From: Aquisediminimonas sp041191345
Lineage (GTDB): Bacteria > Pseudomonadota > Alphaproteobacteria > Sphingomonadales > Sphingomonadaceae
Length of the DNA: 64,000 bases
Reading direction: 5' to 3'
Assembly: GCA_041191345.1 (NCBI GenBank)
Contig: JBEEOY010000114.1
Location: 1 to 64,000, forward strand
This document shows, in pieces, positions 15,280 to 23,711 of the stretch (positions are counted from its first letter, which is position 1; each line of letters begins with the position of its first letter). The notes under the pieces were generated by a model that was not told the DNA's origin, searched no databases, and was given only the letters and a program-made list of their open reading frames with translations. The translations under genes were made by a program, and so were the position numbers.

Positions 15280-16062
15280 ATGCCATTCATGACAACTGTC
15301 GCAGCGGAGCTGCCCTATTTGCGCCGCTATGCGCGTGCCGTTACCGGATCACAGGATTTGGGCGATGCGGCCGTGCGTGAGACGCTGGAGGCCTTGCTCG
15401 AGGCACCGCGTGAATTTGATCTTAAGAAACCAGCCAAGCTCGAACTGTATCGCATTTTTCATCATCTCTGGCGGTCTGAGACAATATCAGCGCTCAAATC
15501 TGCAGGCCCCATTGCGCATTTAACGCCGCGGTCGCGTCAAGCGCTGCTGCTGACAGCTGTTGAAGGATTCTCAATGGACGATGCGGCGCATATTCTGGGC
15601 GTTGCAGAGGGCGATGTGCGCGCCGACATAGAAACGGCGCGGGCGCAATTGGCGGATGAATTGGCCAGCGATGTGATGATTATTGAAGATGAAACCATCA
15701 TCGCGCTCCACATTAAGGCAATTGTGCGTGATATTGGCCATCGCGTGGTGGGGGTAGCCCGCACGCATAGCGAAGCAGTGGAACTGGCGAGCAACACGAC
15801 GCCAGAATTGGTTTTGGCGGATATCTGCTTGGCCGACGGATCAAGTGGCATCGACGCAGTGAAAGAGATTTTGTCCGGCATGGACGTGCCTGTCATCTTC
15901 GTCACGGCCTTCCCTGAAAGGCTGCTGACGGGCGAACGACCAGAGCCGACTTATCTTATCACCAAGCCATTTGACGCTGCGGTGCTGACGGCCACAATTG
16001 CCCAGGCCCTGCTTTTCCATCGCGAACAACAGGCGATGACGCGCGACCGGGCTGCTGCTTAA
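15280..16062 (+). CDS. phyR: Anti-anti-sigma response regulator PhyR
   Basis: A 260-residue two-domain protein. The N-terminal sigma-factor-like domain spans about residues 1-128 (LPYLRRYARAVTGSQ at the start, SRQALLLTAVEGFSMDDAAH in its sigma4-like part). The C-terminal receiver spans about 130-250, with acidic pocket Glu136/Asp137, phospho-acceptor Asp181 (VLADICLADGSSG), switch Thr in FVTAFPE and Lys in ITKPFD. Phosphorylated PhyR binds NepR and frees EcfG. The start follows GGGAGGACAT. The activating kinase is not encoded here. The acceptor Asp motif matches that of known PhyR proteins. Confidence 0.97.
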   Translation: MPFMTTVAAELPYLRRYARAVTGSQDLGDAAVRETLEALLEAPREFDLKKPAKLELYRIFHHLWRSETISALKSAGPIAHLTPRSRQALLLTAVEGFSMDDAAHILGVAEGDVRADIETARAQLADELASDVMIIEDETIIALHIKAIVRDIGHRVVGVARTHSEAVELASNTTPELVLADICLADGSSGIDAVKEILSGMDVPVIFVTAFPERLLTGERPEPTYLITKPFDAAVLTATIAQALLFHREQQAMTRDRAAA

Positions 16063-16112
16063 TTCATTTGGTTACACCTGGCGCGCACGCCAAAGAAAAG
16101 CGCCAGAAAACC

Positions 16113-16137
16113 GGACCCTGAGGCCCATCGGCACGTT
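16113..16137 (+). promoter_or_regulatory. EcfG-like promoter for the PRC-barrel protein
   Basis: GGACC (16113-16117), 16 bases, CGTT (16134-16137), 29 bases before the ATG at 16167, with the ribosome site GAAGGAGG between. The -35 has one mismatch. Confidence 0.5.
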
Positions 16138-16166
16138 GTGCTTCTTCTCAAGCGAAGGAGGACATC

Positions 16167-16643
16167 ATGGCGATTGAAGATCACCCCAAAGCCAGCAGCA
16201 CCAAAGCCCGTCTCGGTGTCAAGCGACAGGGCAATACCTCAGGCCATAGCCCGGCACGGGGCAAAGGGCGGACGCAAACCAGTCCAAGTGCATTCAAGGA
16301 TTGGGATAGCAGCGCGAACCCGCTGATTGCCTCAAACCGAGTAGAAGGGACTGCCGTCTTCGGCACCTCGCGCGAGCGCCTGGGCACAATTCAGCACATC
16401 ATGATTGATAAGCTGAGCGGACAGTCTGAGTTTGCAGTTATGTCCTTTGGGGGCTTTTTGGGGATTGGCAGCGATTATTATCCCATTCCCTGGAACAAGC
16501 TGACCTATGACACTGAAGCTGGCGGTTATGTAATTGATATTACACCTGAGCAGCTGACCAGCGCCCCAAGCTATGCGGCGCATGAAGAGCCTGATTATGG
16601 TGCGGACTATAGCGGCCAGATCGGGCGATATTACGGCCTATAG
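16167..16643 (+). CDS. PRC-barrel domain protein
   Basis: A 158-residue protein. A polar N-terminal region (about 1-55) precedes a PRC-barrel domain at about 58-125: VEGTAVFGTSRERLGTI, then IDKLSGQSEFAVMSFGGFL and PIPWNKLTYD. The tail is Tyr/Asp-rich. PRC-barrel proteins of this size in sphingomonads are often stress-induced, but their partner is unknown; the fold is shared with photosynthetic reaction centre subunit H and with RimM. No signal peptide or membrane segment is seen. A bidirectional terminator follows. Confidence 0.85.
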   Translation: MAIEDHPKASSTKARLGVKRQGNTSGHSPARGKGRTQTSPSAFKDWDSSANPLIASNRVEGTAVFGTSRERLGTIQHIMIDKLSGQSEFAVMSFGGFLGIGSDYYPIPWNKLTYDTEAGGYVIDITPEQLTSAPSYAAHEEPDYGADYSGQIGRYYGL

Positions 16644-16648
16644 CGAAG

Positions 16649-16678
16649 AAGGGCGGCCGGCTCTGGCCGCCCTTTTCG
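16649..16678 (+). terminator. Bidirectional terminator between the PRC-barrel and hemerythrin genes
   Basis: Stem AAGGGCGGCC/GGCCGCCCTT with a six-base loop, TTTT on the plus side and a short A run on the other, lying between two convergent genes. Confidence 0.8.
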
Positions 16679-16701
16679 TTAAGACCACCTCGTAAAAAGG
16701 G

Positions 16702-17301
16702 TCAGGCCAGTTTTAACCCTTCTTTCCAGATGCGCGCTGTTGCTTGTTTATTCTCGTCGTCAGACATGGCCCGCTTGAGCCGAGGGAATAAATTGCCTTC
16801 TTCTCGCTGAACATGTTGTTCAATGAGTTTGGAGAGCTCCCGCACGCGCGTGAGATAGGCGCCATCCCGGCTATCCATTCGGTCCACATCATAAATGGCC
16901 TTTTTAATAGCGGCATGGTCTTCAAAAAGCTGGTCACCATCTTCTATCGCATCAATGCGTTGCAGCGCTGGGTAGATCGCATTTTCTTCTTCTATCGCGT
17001 GCTTAATCAACGCGTGTTTGATCTTGGCGAATAAGGCAGTCCGTTTGCCCGTTTCAGTTGCCTCCGTCTGGAGCAAGGTTTGGAACAGCGTCTCGACTGC
17101 CCGATGTTCAATTTGCAGCACTTCATCCCAATCGCGATTATGGGTCGCAGCTGATTGCACGGCCATTTTGCGGCCGATGCTGCCAGCAAGCCCAATTAAT
17201 ATGCCAGCCGCGGCGGCCCCAAGCGTCATCCCAATTTGGGTGCGGCTGAACCCTGTAGACGACCATTGAGCAGCGTGGTGTTCATTTGCCTGTGTTGCCA
17301 T
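16702..17301 (-). CDS. Membrane-anchored hemerythrin (HHE) domain protein
   Basis: A 199-residue protein. One membrane helix (TLGAAAAGILIGLAG) lies at about residues 26-42 after a short polar N-terminus. An HHE hemerythrin-like domain covers about 58-180, with candidate metal ligands in LQIEHRAVE, LIKHAIEEENAIYP, FEDHAAIKK and LIEQHVQREEGNLFPR, the alternating His/Glu pattern of the family. It may bind a di-iron centre, oxygen or NO. ATG at 17301 with AAAGGA eight bases upstream is chosen over an earlier in-frame start. A GGAAC is present upstream but without a matching -10, so EcfG control is unproven. Confidence 0.85.
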   Translation of the reverse strand: MATQANEHHAAQWSSTGFSRTQIGMTLGAAAAGILIGLAGSIGRKMAVQSAATHNRDWDEVLQIEHRAVETLFQTLLQTEATETGKRTALFAKIKHALIKHAIEEENAIYPALQRIDAIEDGDQLFEDHAAIKKAIYDVDRMDSRDGAYLTRVRELSKLIEQHVQREEGNLFPRLKRAMSDDENKQATARIWKEGLKLA

Positions 17302-17385
17302 GACAATCATCCTTTTTCGCAAAGCGAGAGAAAGGTGTATGCAGCAACAGGCCTTTGGTTCCCTCGGCAGGGGACAGGCGCGCGC

Positions 17386-17410
17386 GGAACAAGGTGAATA
17401 GCATCGCGTT
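17386..17410 (+). promoter_or_regulatory. EcfG-type promoter for the 46-residue membrane protein
   Basis: Perfect GGAAC (17386-17390), 16 bases, CGTT (17407-17410). The start codon at 17419 lies eight bases beyond the -10, where transcription itself should begin. Confidence 0.75.
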
Positions 17411-17418
17411 CACGCTCT

Positions 17419-17559
17419 ATGGATCATGAGGAACAGCATATCAGCACCGATCAGGCACGAGCCGGTTCTACACCGCATATCATGCGCTATGTGCTGGCCA
17501 TCTCGGTTGCCCTGTCAGTCGCAGCCATGGCCATTATCTTGATCAGTTCAGTCCAATAG
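17419..17559 (+). CDS. 46-residue single-pass membrane protein, probably leaderless
   Basis: A short gene: a polar N-terminus MDHEEQHISTDQARAGSTPH (1-20) precedes a 22-residue hydrophobic helix ending at the C-terminus (residues 25-45). The STDxARAGSTPHIxRYVL pattern is, from memory, a recurring small sphingomonad protein of unknown function. No Shine-Dalgarno sequence precedes the ATG. A perfect EcfG promoter ends eight bases upstream, so the mRNA probably starts at or next to the ATG. It is divergent from the hemerythrin gene and convergent with the ATPase gene. Confidence 0.7.
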   Translation: MDHEEQHISTDQARAGSTPHIMRYVLAISVALSVAAMAIILISSVQ

Positions 17560-17567
17560 GGCGGATC

Positions 17568-19067
17568 TTAACTTTCATCCACGCCGATTGTGAGGCCAAG
17601 GTCGGGCACACCAATGGATCGGCGCCCGCCAAAATCGGTGCGGACCACAATCAACCCATTTTTTTCCATATGCTCAATCAATCGACGCACGCGTCCGGGG
17701 GATCGGGTGCCATAGGCTTGCGCAAGCGCATCATCGCTGGGGCAAACGCCGCCGGATTGCGCTGCACGCGCAATTAACAAAAACGGAGCCAGCATATCAT
17801 CTGGAACGCGCTGGGCGATGACCATAATCTCGGCACAACGCGGATCAGTTGGATCCATAATGCCGGCCAAAGCGGCCGCCAACCGGCGTTCAAATTCGGG
17901 CAAGCCCAATGGCGCCCGGGGTAGTTTTTGCATCCGGCAGCGCACCGTGAAATCCTGATACAGCGTTGCCTTGGGCTGAAAGGCGCACTCGGCATCTGCC
18001 ACCATATCTGCCAGCACTGCGCGGACAATTGCCTCAACATCCTCAGCCTGCTCAGCGTGCTCCGCCGGGGCTAAGGCGGGGCGCTCCCCCTCTGCTGCTA
18101 AAGGCGTCACAGGCAAATCGGCCAAGGCTGCCATTTGGTCCAACAAGGCACTGCTAGGCGGTGGTGCAGGCGGTGATGGCGGCAGAGATGTGCGCTCTTC
18201 TGCCTCAAAATTAAATAATTTGGCCTGCATACTGGCCCCATCTGCCTCGGGCAGAGGCAATAAGCTGTGCGTCCCCATGCGCGTACTGGTGCGAACCGAA
18301 CCAATGCGAATAGAAACGGGCCTGCGGCAAATGGCAGGGCCTAGCGCCAAGAACTGGCCGCGATCCAAATCCCGGATCATTTCTGCCTGTTTGCGTTCCA
18401 TGCCCAGCAAATCTGCGGCACGTGCCATATCAATATCCAGAAATGTTCGGCCCATGAGGAAGTTAGAAGCCTCTGCCGCCACATTCTTGGCCAGCTTTGC
18501 CAGACGTTGGGTCGCAATAATCCCGGCCAAGCCGCGCTTGCGGCCCCGGCACATCAGGTTCGTCATCGCGCCTAGGCTTAGGCGGCGCGTTTCATCACTG
18601 ACATCTCCAGCAACAGCAGGCGCAAACATCTGCGCCTCATCCACCACAACAAGAGCGGGGTACCAATGCTCACGCGGGGCATCGAACAAGGTTGACAAAA
18701 AGGCGGCGGCACAGCGCATCTGCGCCTCGAGCTCTAGATTATCGAGCGCAAGGACTAAAGAGGCCCGATGTTCCCGCACACGCGCGGCCATCTTAACAAT
18801 CTCGCGCCCGTCATAGGCCCCAGCATCAATAACAATATGGCCAAATTCATCGGCCAGCGTCACGAAATCCCCTTCAGGATCAATCACCACTTGCTGCACT
18901 TGGCCAGCGCTCTCTTCCAACAAGCGGCGCAACAAATGCGATTTTCCCGACCCGCTATTGCCCTGCACAAGCAATCGCGTCGCCAATAGCTCTTCAATGT
19001 CGATATGGACCGGCGCGCCAAGCTTGTCGGTGCCGATGTTGATGCTGGGTTTCACGCCTGTCGCCAT
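17568..19067 (-). CDS. HerA/FtsK-like (DUF87) ATP-binding protein with C-terminal winged helix
   Basis: A 499-residue cytoplasmic ATPase. Walker A GNSGSGKSHLLRRL lies at about residues 36-49, Walker B ALVVVDEAQMFAP at about 138-150, and a motor-domain arginine-rich segment MCRGRKRGLAGIIATQRLAK at about 169-188. The middle is Pro/Ala-rich (about 280-345). The C-terminal part (about 420-490) reads as a winged helix, with LAQAYGTRSPGRVRRLIEHM. The ATG at 19067 (GGAG nine bases upstream) is preferred to an earlier start. HerA-type proteins pump or translocate DNA, often with a NurA nuclease; none is next door, so the role is open. Confidence 0.8.
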   Translation of the reverse strand: MATGVKPSINIGTDKLGAPVHIDIEELLATRLLVQGNSGSGKSHLLRRLLEESAGQVQQVVIDPEGDFVTLADEFGHIVIDAGAYDGREIVKMAARVREHRASLVLALDNLELEAQMRCAAAFLSTLFDAPREHWYPALVVVDEAQMFAPAVAGDVSDETRRLSLGAMTNLMCRGRKRGLAGIIATQRLAKLAKNVAAEASNFLMGRTFLDIDMARAADLLGMERKQAEMIRDLDRGQFLALGPAICRRPVSIRIGSVRTSTRMGTHSLLPLPEADGASMQAKLFNFEAEERTSLPPSPPAPPPSSALLDQMAALADLPVTPLAAEGERPALAPAEHAEQAEDVEAIVRAVLADMVADAECAFQPKATLYQDFTVRCRMQKLPRAPLGLPEFERRLAAALAGIMDPTDPRCAEIMVIAQRVPDDMLAPFLLIARAAQSGGVCPSDDALAQAYGTRSPGRVRRLIEHMEKNGLIVVRTDFGGRRSIGVPDLGLTIGVDES

Positions 19068-19206
19068 GACGCACCACTCCGCCTCGAGCAAGGCGGCTGC
19101 CGGAAAAGGCTATTTCAGATGTGTAAAACCATGGATTTGGCGGCCCAAATTGGGGCAGCTATATTCGCCCCTACCCATAAGCCGCTGCATCCTCTAGAAC
19201 AAACAG

Positions 19207-20235
19207 ATGAGCAGACCGGGGCAGCGGCGCACAACCGCCTATGACATCGCGTATAAGCTGGGCATTGCCCAGTCCACGGTGTCGCGCGCGCTGAACGGCA
19301 ATAAAAATGTTAGCCCAGCCATGCGCCAGCGTGTGCTGCTGGCTGCCCAAGAGCTAAATTATTCCGTCAATCAAGCTGCCGCTCGATTGCGGACCAAAAG
19401 CACCAAGACGTTGGCGCTGGTTGTCCTTCACCGGCCTGATGAAGGCCCGACTGAAATAAACCCCTTTTACTTTTCCCTCCTTGGTTGTGTTGGCGCATCG
19501 GCCGCTGCGCGCGGCTATGACTTGCTGGTTTCGTTCCAAGATGTGGGGGGGCAGCTTTTTGGCTATTTTGAAGATAGCCGGCAGGCCGATGGGCTGATTG
19601 TGATTGGCAGTTCCCAAAATGAAGACGCCTGGCGTTACTTCAAAGGCATTGCTGATGATGGTTATTCCGTTGTCTTCTTTGGATCACCTTATTCCACCGA
19701 AACTGCGGTGCGCGCGGACAACCGCACTGGTGGTGCCATGGCGGCACGCCATTTGGTTGAACAAGGCTGTCGGCGCATTGCCTATATTGGCCCGCCCAGT
19801 CCGGCCCAGCAGCAATTTGAGGCCCGTTTTGCAGGATTTGCGGCAGAATTGGCCAAACAAGGGCTCGACCCGATTATTGCGCCCATCCCATCTGGCGAGA
19901 GCAAAGAAGAACAAGGGGCCGCCGCCATTGCCGCGCTGCTTGATGCTGGGGCAGAGTTTGACGGTGTTTTTGCGGTAACGGACTTGTTCGCACTGGGCGT
20001 GCTGCAAAAGCTGCAAGAGCGGGGGGTTGATGTCCCCCACGCTGTGTCCGTTGTCGGCTTTGATGGTATTCGCGCCGGGCTCTACGCCTACCCCACGCTG
20101 ACCACGATTGAGCAAGATTTGGGACGCGCCGGCGAGATGCTGGTCGATAATGTGATCGCCGCGATTAACGGGGAAAGCCCAGCTTTGGACCCTGTCCCCG
20201 TCAATCTGCAAATCCGCGGCAGCAGCCGATCTTAA
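19207..20235 (+). CDS. LacI family transcriptional regulator
   Basis: A 342-residue regulator. The LacI helix-turn-helix TAYDIAYKLGIAQSTVSRAL is at residues 9-28, followed by the hinge helix NQAAARLRTKSTKTL and a periplasmic-binding-protein-like ligand domain (about 62-340) with TGGAMAARHLVEQGCRRIAYIG and the C-terminal YPTLTTIEQDLGRAGEMLVD. The inducer is likely a sugar but no sugar genes flank it. It is convergent with the SDR gene (14 bases between stops). No operator was recognised. Confidence 0.92.
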   Translation: MSRPGQRRTTAYDIAYKLGIAQSTVSRALNGNKNVSPAMRQRVLLAAQELNYSVNQAAARLRTKSTKTLALVVLHRPDEGPTEINPFYFSLLGCVGASAAARGYDLLVSFQDVGGQLFGYFEDSRQADGLIVIGSSQNEDAWRYFKGIADDGYSVVFFGSPYSTETAVRADNRTGGAMAARHLVEQGCRRIAYIGPPSPAQQQFEARFAGFAAELAKQGLDPIIAPIPSGESKEEQGAAAIAALLDAGAEFDGVFAVTDLFALGVLQKLQERGVDVPHAVSVVGFDGIRAGLYAYPTLTTIEQDLGRAGEMLVDNVIAAINGESPALDPVPVNLQIRGSSRS

Positions 20236-20249
20236 GCTGCTTTTTGGCC

Positions 20250-21041
20250 TCAGGCCATGCCCTTGGACAAATCCATCCGCGAGGCATCGCCAATTTGCGA
20301 GCCGCCATCACAATCCAAAATTGTCCCTGTGATATAAGCCGCTGCAGGCGAAGAGAGGAAAACGGCACATTCGGCCACTTCCTCAATCTCGCCCCAACGC
20401 TTCATGGCAATCCGGTCAAAATGGCTTTGCCGCGTTGCGGAATCGGGGGCAAGGCGCGCCATGCCTTCGGTATTGGCAATCGGACCTGGCGAAATGCCGT
20501 TCACGCGCACATGGGGGCCCCATTCCAGCGCCAGCACGCGGATCAACTGGTTGATGCCTGCCTTGGCGGCACAAGCATGGGCTTGCAGCGCCGACGCGTT
20601 GATCGCTTGACCTGCCGTAATCGCAATCAGCGAGGCACCGGGCAGATTGAGCAGATCGTGACAGCCGCGAAACACATTAAAAGTGCCGTTCAAATCAATA
20701 TCGACAACGGTGCGGAACGCGTTGGCCGACATCCCTAAGACAGGCGCAAGGAAGTTGCCTGCCGCACCTGAAACCACAATGTCCATCTTGCCGAAGCGAT
20801 CAACAATCTGCTCCATGGCGCCGCGAATGGCGGCATAATCGCGCACATCGGCAGATAATCCCATGGCATCAGAGCCAATTTCGCGGGCGGCATTGGCTGC
20901 TTTTTCGGGGTTGCGGCCACAAACAGCCACCTTGGCCCCCAATTGCGCATAGCGTTTGGCAATGCCCAAATTAATGCCGCTGGTGCCGCCTGCCACAAAG
21001 GCAACTTTGCCGACCAAAAGATCATCCCGAAATGTTTGCAT
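20250..21041 (-). CDS. SDR oxidoreductase of the 2,4-dienoyl-CoA reductase type
   Basis: A 263-residue short-chain dehydrogenase. The Rossmann motif is AGGTSGINLGIA (about 17-28), with CGRNPEKA for NADP preference. The usual YxxxK is replaced by HACAAKAG (no Tyr four residues before Lys), the pattern seen in peroxisomal-type 2,4-dienoyl-CoA reductases, and RVLALEWGPHVRVNGISPGP follows. It probably reduces 2,4-dienoyl-CoA in oxidation of unsaturated fatty acids. The enoyl-CoA hydratase gene 20 bases upstream supports a beta-oxidation role. Confidence 0.82.
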   Translation of the reverse strand: MQTFRDDLLVGKVAFVAGGTSGINLGIAKRYAQLGAKVAVCGRNPEKAANAAREIGSDAMGLSADVRDYAAIRGAMEQIVDRFGKMDIVVSGAAGNFLAPVLGMSANAFRTVVDIDLNGTFNVFRGCHDLLNLPGASLIAITAGQAINASALQAHACAAKAGINQLIRVLALEWGPHVRVNGISPGPIANTEGMARLAPDSATRQSHFDRIAMKRWGEIEEVAECAVFLSSPAAAYITGTILDCDGGSQIGDASRMDLSKGMA

Positions 21042-21061
21042 ATTACTCTCCTAAAATCCGT

Positions 21062-21847
21062 TTAGTCGCGGCGCTGGGTGCGGCCCCGATCCATCACAGC
21101 CAGGCGGCGGCGTTCAACCTCATCTGCCGACACTTGGCCATTTGCCGCGCCAGAAATCTGCGCCTCCAGCGCCATCCCATCGCCAAAGCTGCGCTCAAAA
21201 CCTTGATTGATAAGCGCCTTATACGCCTTGAGCATCGCGGGATCGATGCTGGCCATATCCGCCGCCAACGCACGCGCCGTGGGCAGCAAATCTTCTGGCG
21301 CAACCACGCGATTCACCAAGCCCCAGTCACGCGCAGTCTGCGCATCCAAAAAATTGCCCGTGAACGACAATTCGCGCGCGCGGTAAATGCCAATGAGCCG
21401 GGATAGTTTTTGAGACAAGCCCCATCCCGGCAATATGCCAACGCGCGCATGGGTGTCGGCAAAGCGCGCATTGGTAGAGGCGATGAGGACATCGCAGGCC
21501 AATGCCAATTCAAAACCACCCGTAATTGCCACACCATTAATTGCGCCAATCACAGGCTTGGAGCAGCCTTCAATGGCTTTTACTGGGTTGCGCGGCGCAT
21601 CTGTGGCATTGGCATCGCCCAAGTTGCTTGTATCTGCGCCCAGCTCTTTAAGGTCGAGCCCAGCGGTAAAAGCGCGGTTCCCCGCCCCTGTTAAAATGAC
21701 CACATGAATGGACGGGTCTGCCTCAAGCTCTACCATTGTTGCAGCCAATTCAGCACGCAGCGCCGCCGACAACGCATTCATTGCCTCAGGCCGGTTCAAC
21801 GTCACCACGGCAACATTGCCATCACAGTCCAGTGTCACGAGGGGCAT
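21062..21847 (-). CDS. Enoyl-CoA hydratase/isomerase family protein
   Basis: A 261-residue crotonase. The oxyanion-hole segments are GNRAFTAGLDLKELG (about 56-70) and GAINGVAITGGFELALACD (about 98-116), followed by FADTHARVGILPGWGLSQKL. It most likely hydrates enoyl-CoA in fatty-acid or aromatic degradation; the precise substrate cannot be told. It is transcribed just before the dienoyl-CoA-reductase-like SDR and probably forms an operon with it. Confidence 0.9.
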   Translation of the reverse strand: MPLVTLDCDGNVAVVTLNRPEAMNALSAALRAELAATMVELEADPSIHVVILTGAGNRAFTAGLDLKELGADTSNLGDANATDAPRNPVKAIEGCSKPVIGAINGVAITGGFELALACDVLIASTNARFADTHARVGILPGWGLSQKLSRLIGIYRARELSFTGNFLDAQTARDWGLVNRVVAPEDLLPTARALAADMASIDPAMLKAYKALINQGFERSFGDGMALEAQISGAANGQVSADEVERRRLAVMDRGRTQRRD

Positions 21848-21904
21848 TGGAGTCTCCTTTGCCCCTTGATCGGCCAGCTTGACGTTTACGTCAATAACGG
21901 CGGG

Positions 21905-22822
21905 TTAGATGAGCCGTTCTTGCGCAGACCGGACACTGCCCAGATAGCGCGTCATGGCATCTGCTGCGGCGTCTGACAGGCGGATGAAGACGCGCCGCCC
22001 ATCGACCGGATCGGAAACTCGCTCAAACAAGCCATTTTCCGTCATCATTCTAATCCAACGCAGCGCTGTGGTTGGGGGCACGGCGGACGCGATGCACAGG
22101 CTGGAAACAGCCACTTGCACACGCTCTAACCGTGCAGCCATCAAATCCAACAGCATATCCCAAGCGGGATCTGCAAACAGGCCGGGATCAAAAAACCGAT
22201 CCCGCAGCCGCCGCATACGGATGAGCCCCCGAATTTCGCGCGCACTAGGCGGGCTATCGGTGCCAGCGGGCTCGCCAAAAAAACTGGGGCGCACATCCCC
22301 AAGACTGGGGTCGGATAAGGGCGCTTGGGCTGAAAGATTGGCCAGCGTCCGCGCAATACGGCCCACTTCATCCGCGAGACGTTGAAGGCGAGCAGCATCC
22401 ACATCGCGCGAGACATCAGACAAGATCCCCGGCCGGCTGCTCAGCGCAACAGAAATGGACGCCGCATAATCTGCACTATCTGGATCAATCAAAATAGCAT
22501 GGCAGCTGGCCCATAGTGTTTCTGGAAGATTGTCCAACATCGCCAACGAGGCTGACAAAATGACTGGGCAGTGGATACGAGCCGCATCTTGAGCAAGGCG
22601 AGCCAGCCGCGCAACATCATCCAGCGACGGACAGGTCATAATCAGCAAATCGGGCGCAGGCGACAAATGAGGCTCATTCATGCCAGCGCCAAATTGTGTA
22701 TAGGCAAGCCGCAGCCCCATACCAAGCACGGCCTGGGCAAGCGTTGCGGGCAGATCAGGCTCTGTGGACGCAATCTGCACCAAGGGGGAAAATACAGCAT
22801 TCTGCCCGACGAAATCATCCAT
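21905..22822 (-). CDS. Winged-helix regulator with an N-terminal sensor-like domain
   Basis: A 305-residue protein. The C-terminal 120 residues form a MarR-like winged helix (MAARLERVQVAVSSLCIASA, then TTALRWIRMMTENGLFERVSDPVDGRR with the wing). The N-terminal about 150 residues alternate strands and helices (LLIMTCPSLDDVARLARLAQ; HAILIDPDSADYAAS) and look like a degenerate receiver or other Rossmann-like sensor without phospho-acceptor pattern. Start at 22822 has GAGG at six bases; 22834 is an alternative. It lies upstream of, and may control, the crotonase-SDR pair. Similar proteins are common in sphingomonads; function unproven. Confidence 0.75.
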   Translation of the reverse strand: MDDFVGQNAVFSPLVQIASTEPDLPATLAQAVLGMGLRLAYTQFGAGMNEPHLSPAPDLLIMTCPSLDDVARLARLAQDAARIHCPVILSASLAMLDNLPETLWASCHAILIDPDSADYAASISVALSSRPGILSDVSRDVDAARLQRLADEVGRIARTLANLSAQAPLSDPSLGDVRPSFFGEPAGTDSPPSAREIRGLIRMRRLRDRFFDPGLFADPAWDMLLDLMAARLERVQVAVSSLCIASAVPPTTALRWIRMMTENGLFERVSDPVDGRRVFIRLSDAAADAMTRYLGSVRSAQERLI

Positions 22823-22955
22823 AACGCGCCTCATGCCTGCCCCAATTGGGCATCATGACGCTATGGTGCCTCCATTTTGGCAGAAAGTCGCCCCAAAAAC
22901 GCTCCATTCCCGACAAAGCCCAGTCCATAACTGCACCAAAGCCGGACAAAAGCGG

Positions 22956-23624
22956 CTAGACTGACGCGCGGGTTAAGCGCAGCATATCCTCATTATGATG
23001 GACAAATTGCCCCGCCTCTTCAGCGCCCGTAAGCGCAAGCATGGACTGAGCAACACTTGCCGCCGCAATGGAGCGATAGCGCGACAAAACTTGCGGCGTT
23101 AAAACATCTGTGATGGGGCTGAGCGCGATGGCCAGCCGCTCCCCCAGCCGCAAGCGCCCTGCCCGCTGGCCGCGGAGTAAGCCAGGCCGCACAATATCGA
23201 TCCGCTCAAAACCAATATTGGCAATAGCTGTTTCTGCCTTACCTTTGGTTGCCAGATAAAAGTTGCGCGAGGCGGCGTGCGCCCCAACTGAGGATATCAT
23301 CAGAAACTGCCGGGTGCCCGCACCGCAGGCCGCCCGCGCAAAAGCTAGCACCAAATCATGATCTACAGCGAAGAAAGCCTCTTGCGAGCCTGCATCGCGA
23401 ATGGTGGTTCCCAAGGCCGAGCAGGCAACATCAAAGCCGCCCTCCATCAATTGCGGCCATTGATCTGCAGAGCCAATCCGCTCTTCCAGCTTCGCGTGCG
23501 CAAGGCCCGAGGGCCGACGACCAACGGAAACAACGGCGTCAATCCGGGGCGCAGCGCACAAAAGATTAAGGAGCTGCCGGCCAACTAGGCCCGTCCCTCC
23601 GGCAATAATAACGCGCAAGAGCAT
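22956..23624 (-). CDS. NAD(P)-binding oxidoreductase of the HTATIP2/YbjT type
   Basis: A 222-residue atypical SDR. The N-terminal dinucleotide motif is RVIIAGGTGLVGRQLL (residues 4-19). MISSVGAHAASRNFYLATKG at about 129-148 supplies the Ser and Tyr region with YLATKGKAE as YxxxK. IDIVRPGLLRGQR follows. The family includes quinone reductases and proteins of unknown activity; the substrate is unknown. It appears monocistronic, upstream of dgt on the same strand with 87 bases between. Confidence 0.85.
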   Translation of the reverse strand: MLLRVIIAGGTGLVGRQLLNLLCAAPRIDAVVSVGRRPSGLAHAKLEERIGSADQWPQLMEGGFDVACSALGTTIRDAGSQEAFFAVDHDLVLAFARAACGAGTRQFLMISSVGAHAASRNFYLATKGKAETAIANIGFERIDIVRPGLLRGQRAGRLRLGERLAIALSPITDVLTPQVLSRYRSIAAASVAQSMLALTGAEEAGQFVHHNEDMLRLTRASV

Positions 23625-23711
23625 TCCCCCAAATGCAACTCAAGCGGCAACGCTAGCATTTTGCACGCAGAGTGCAATGCGCGTCTGGGCAAGGGGCGTT
23701 TATCCCGTGAC

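Noticed and set aside
17302..17385. EcfG promoter for the hemerythrin gene
   Set aside because: A GGAAC occurs on the minus strand in this leader, but no CGTT-like element follows at 16-17 bases.
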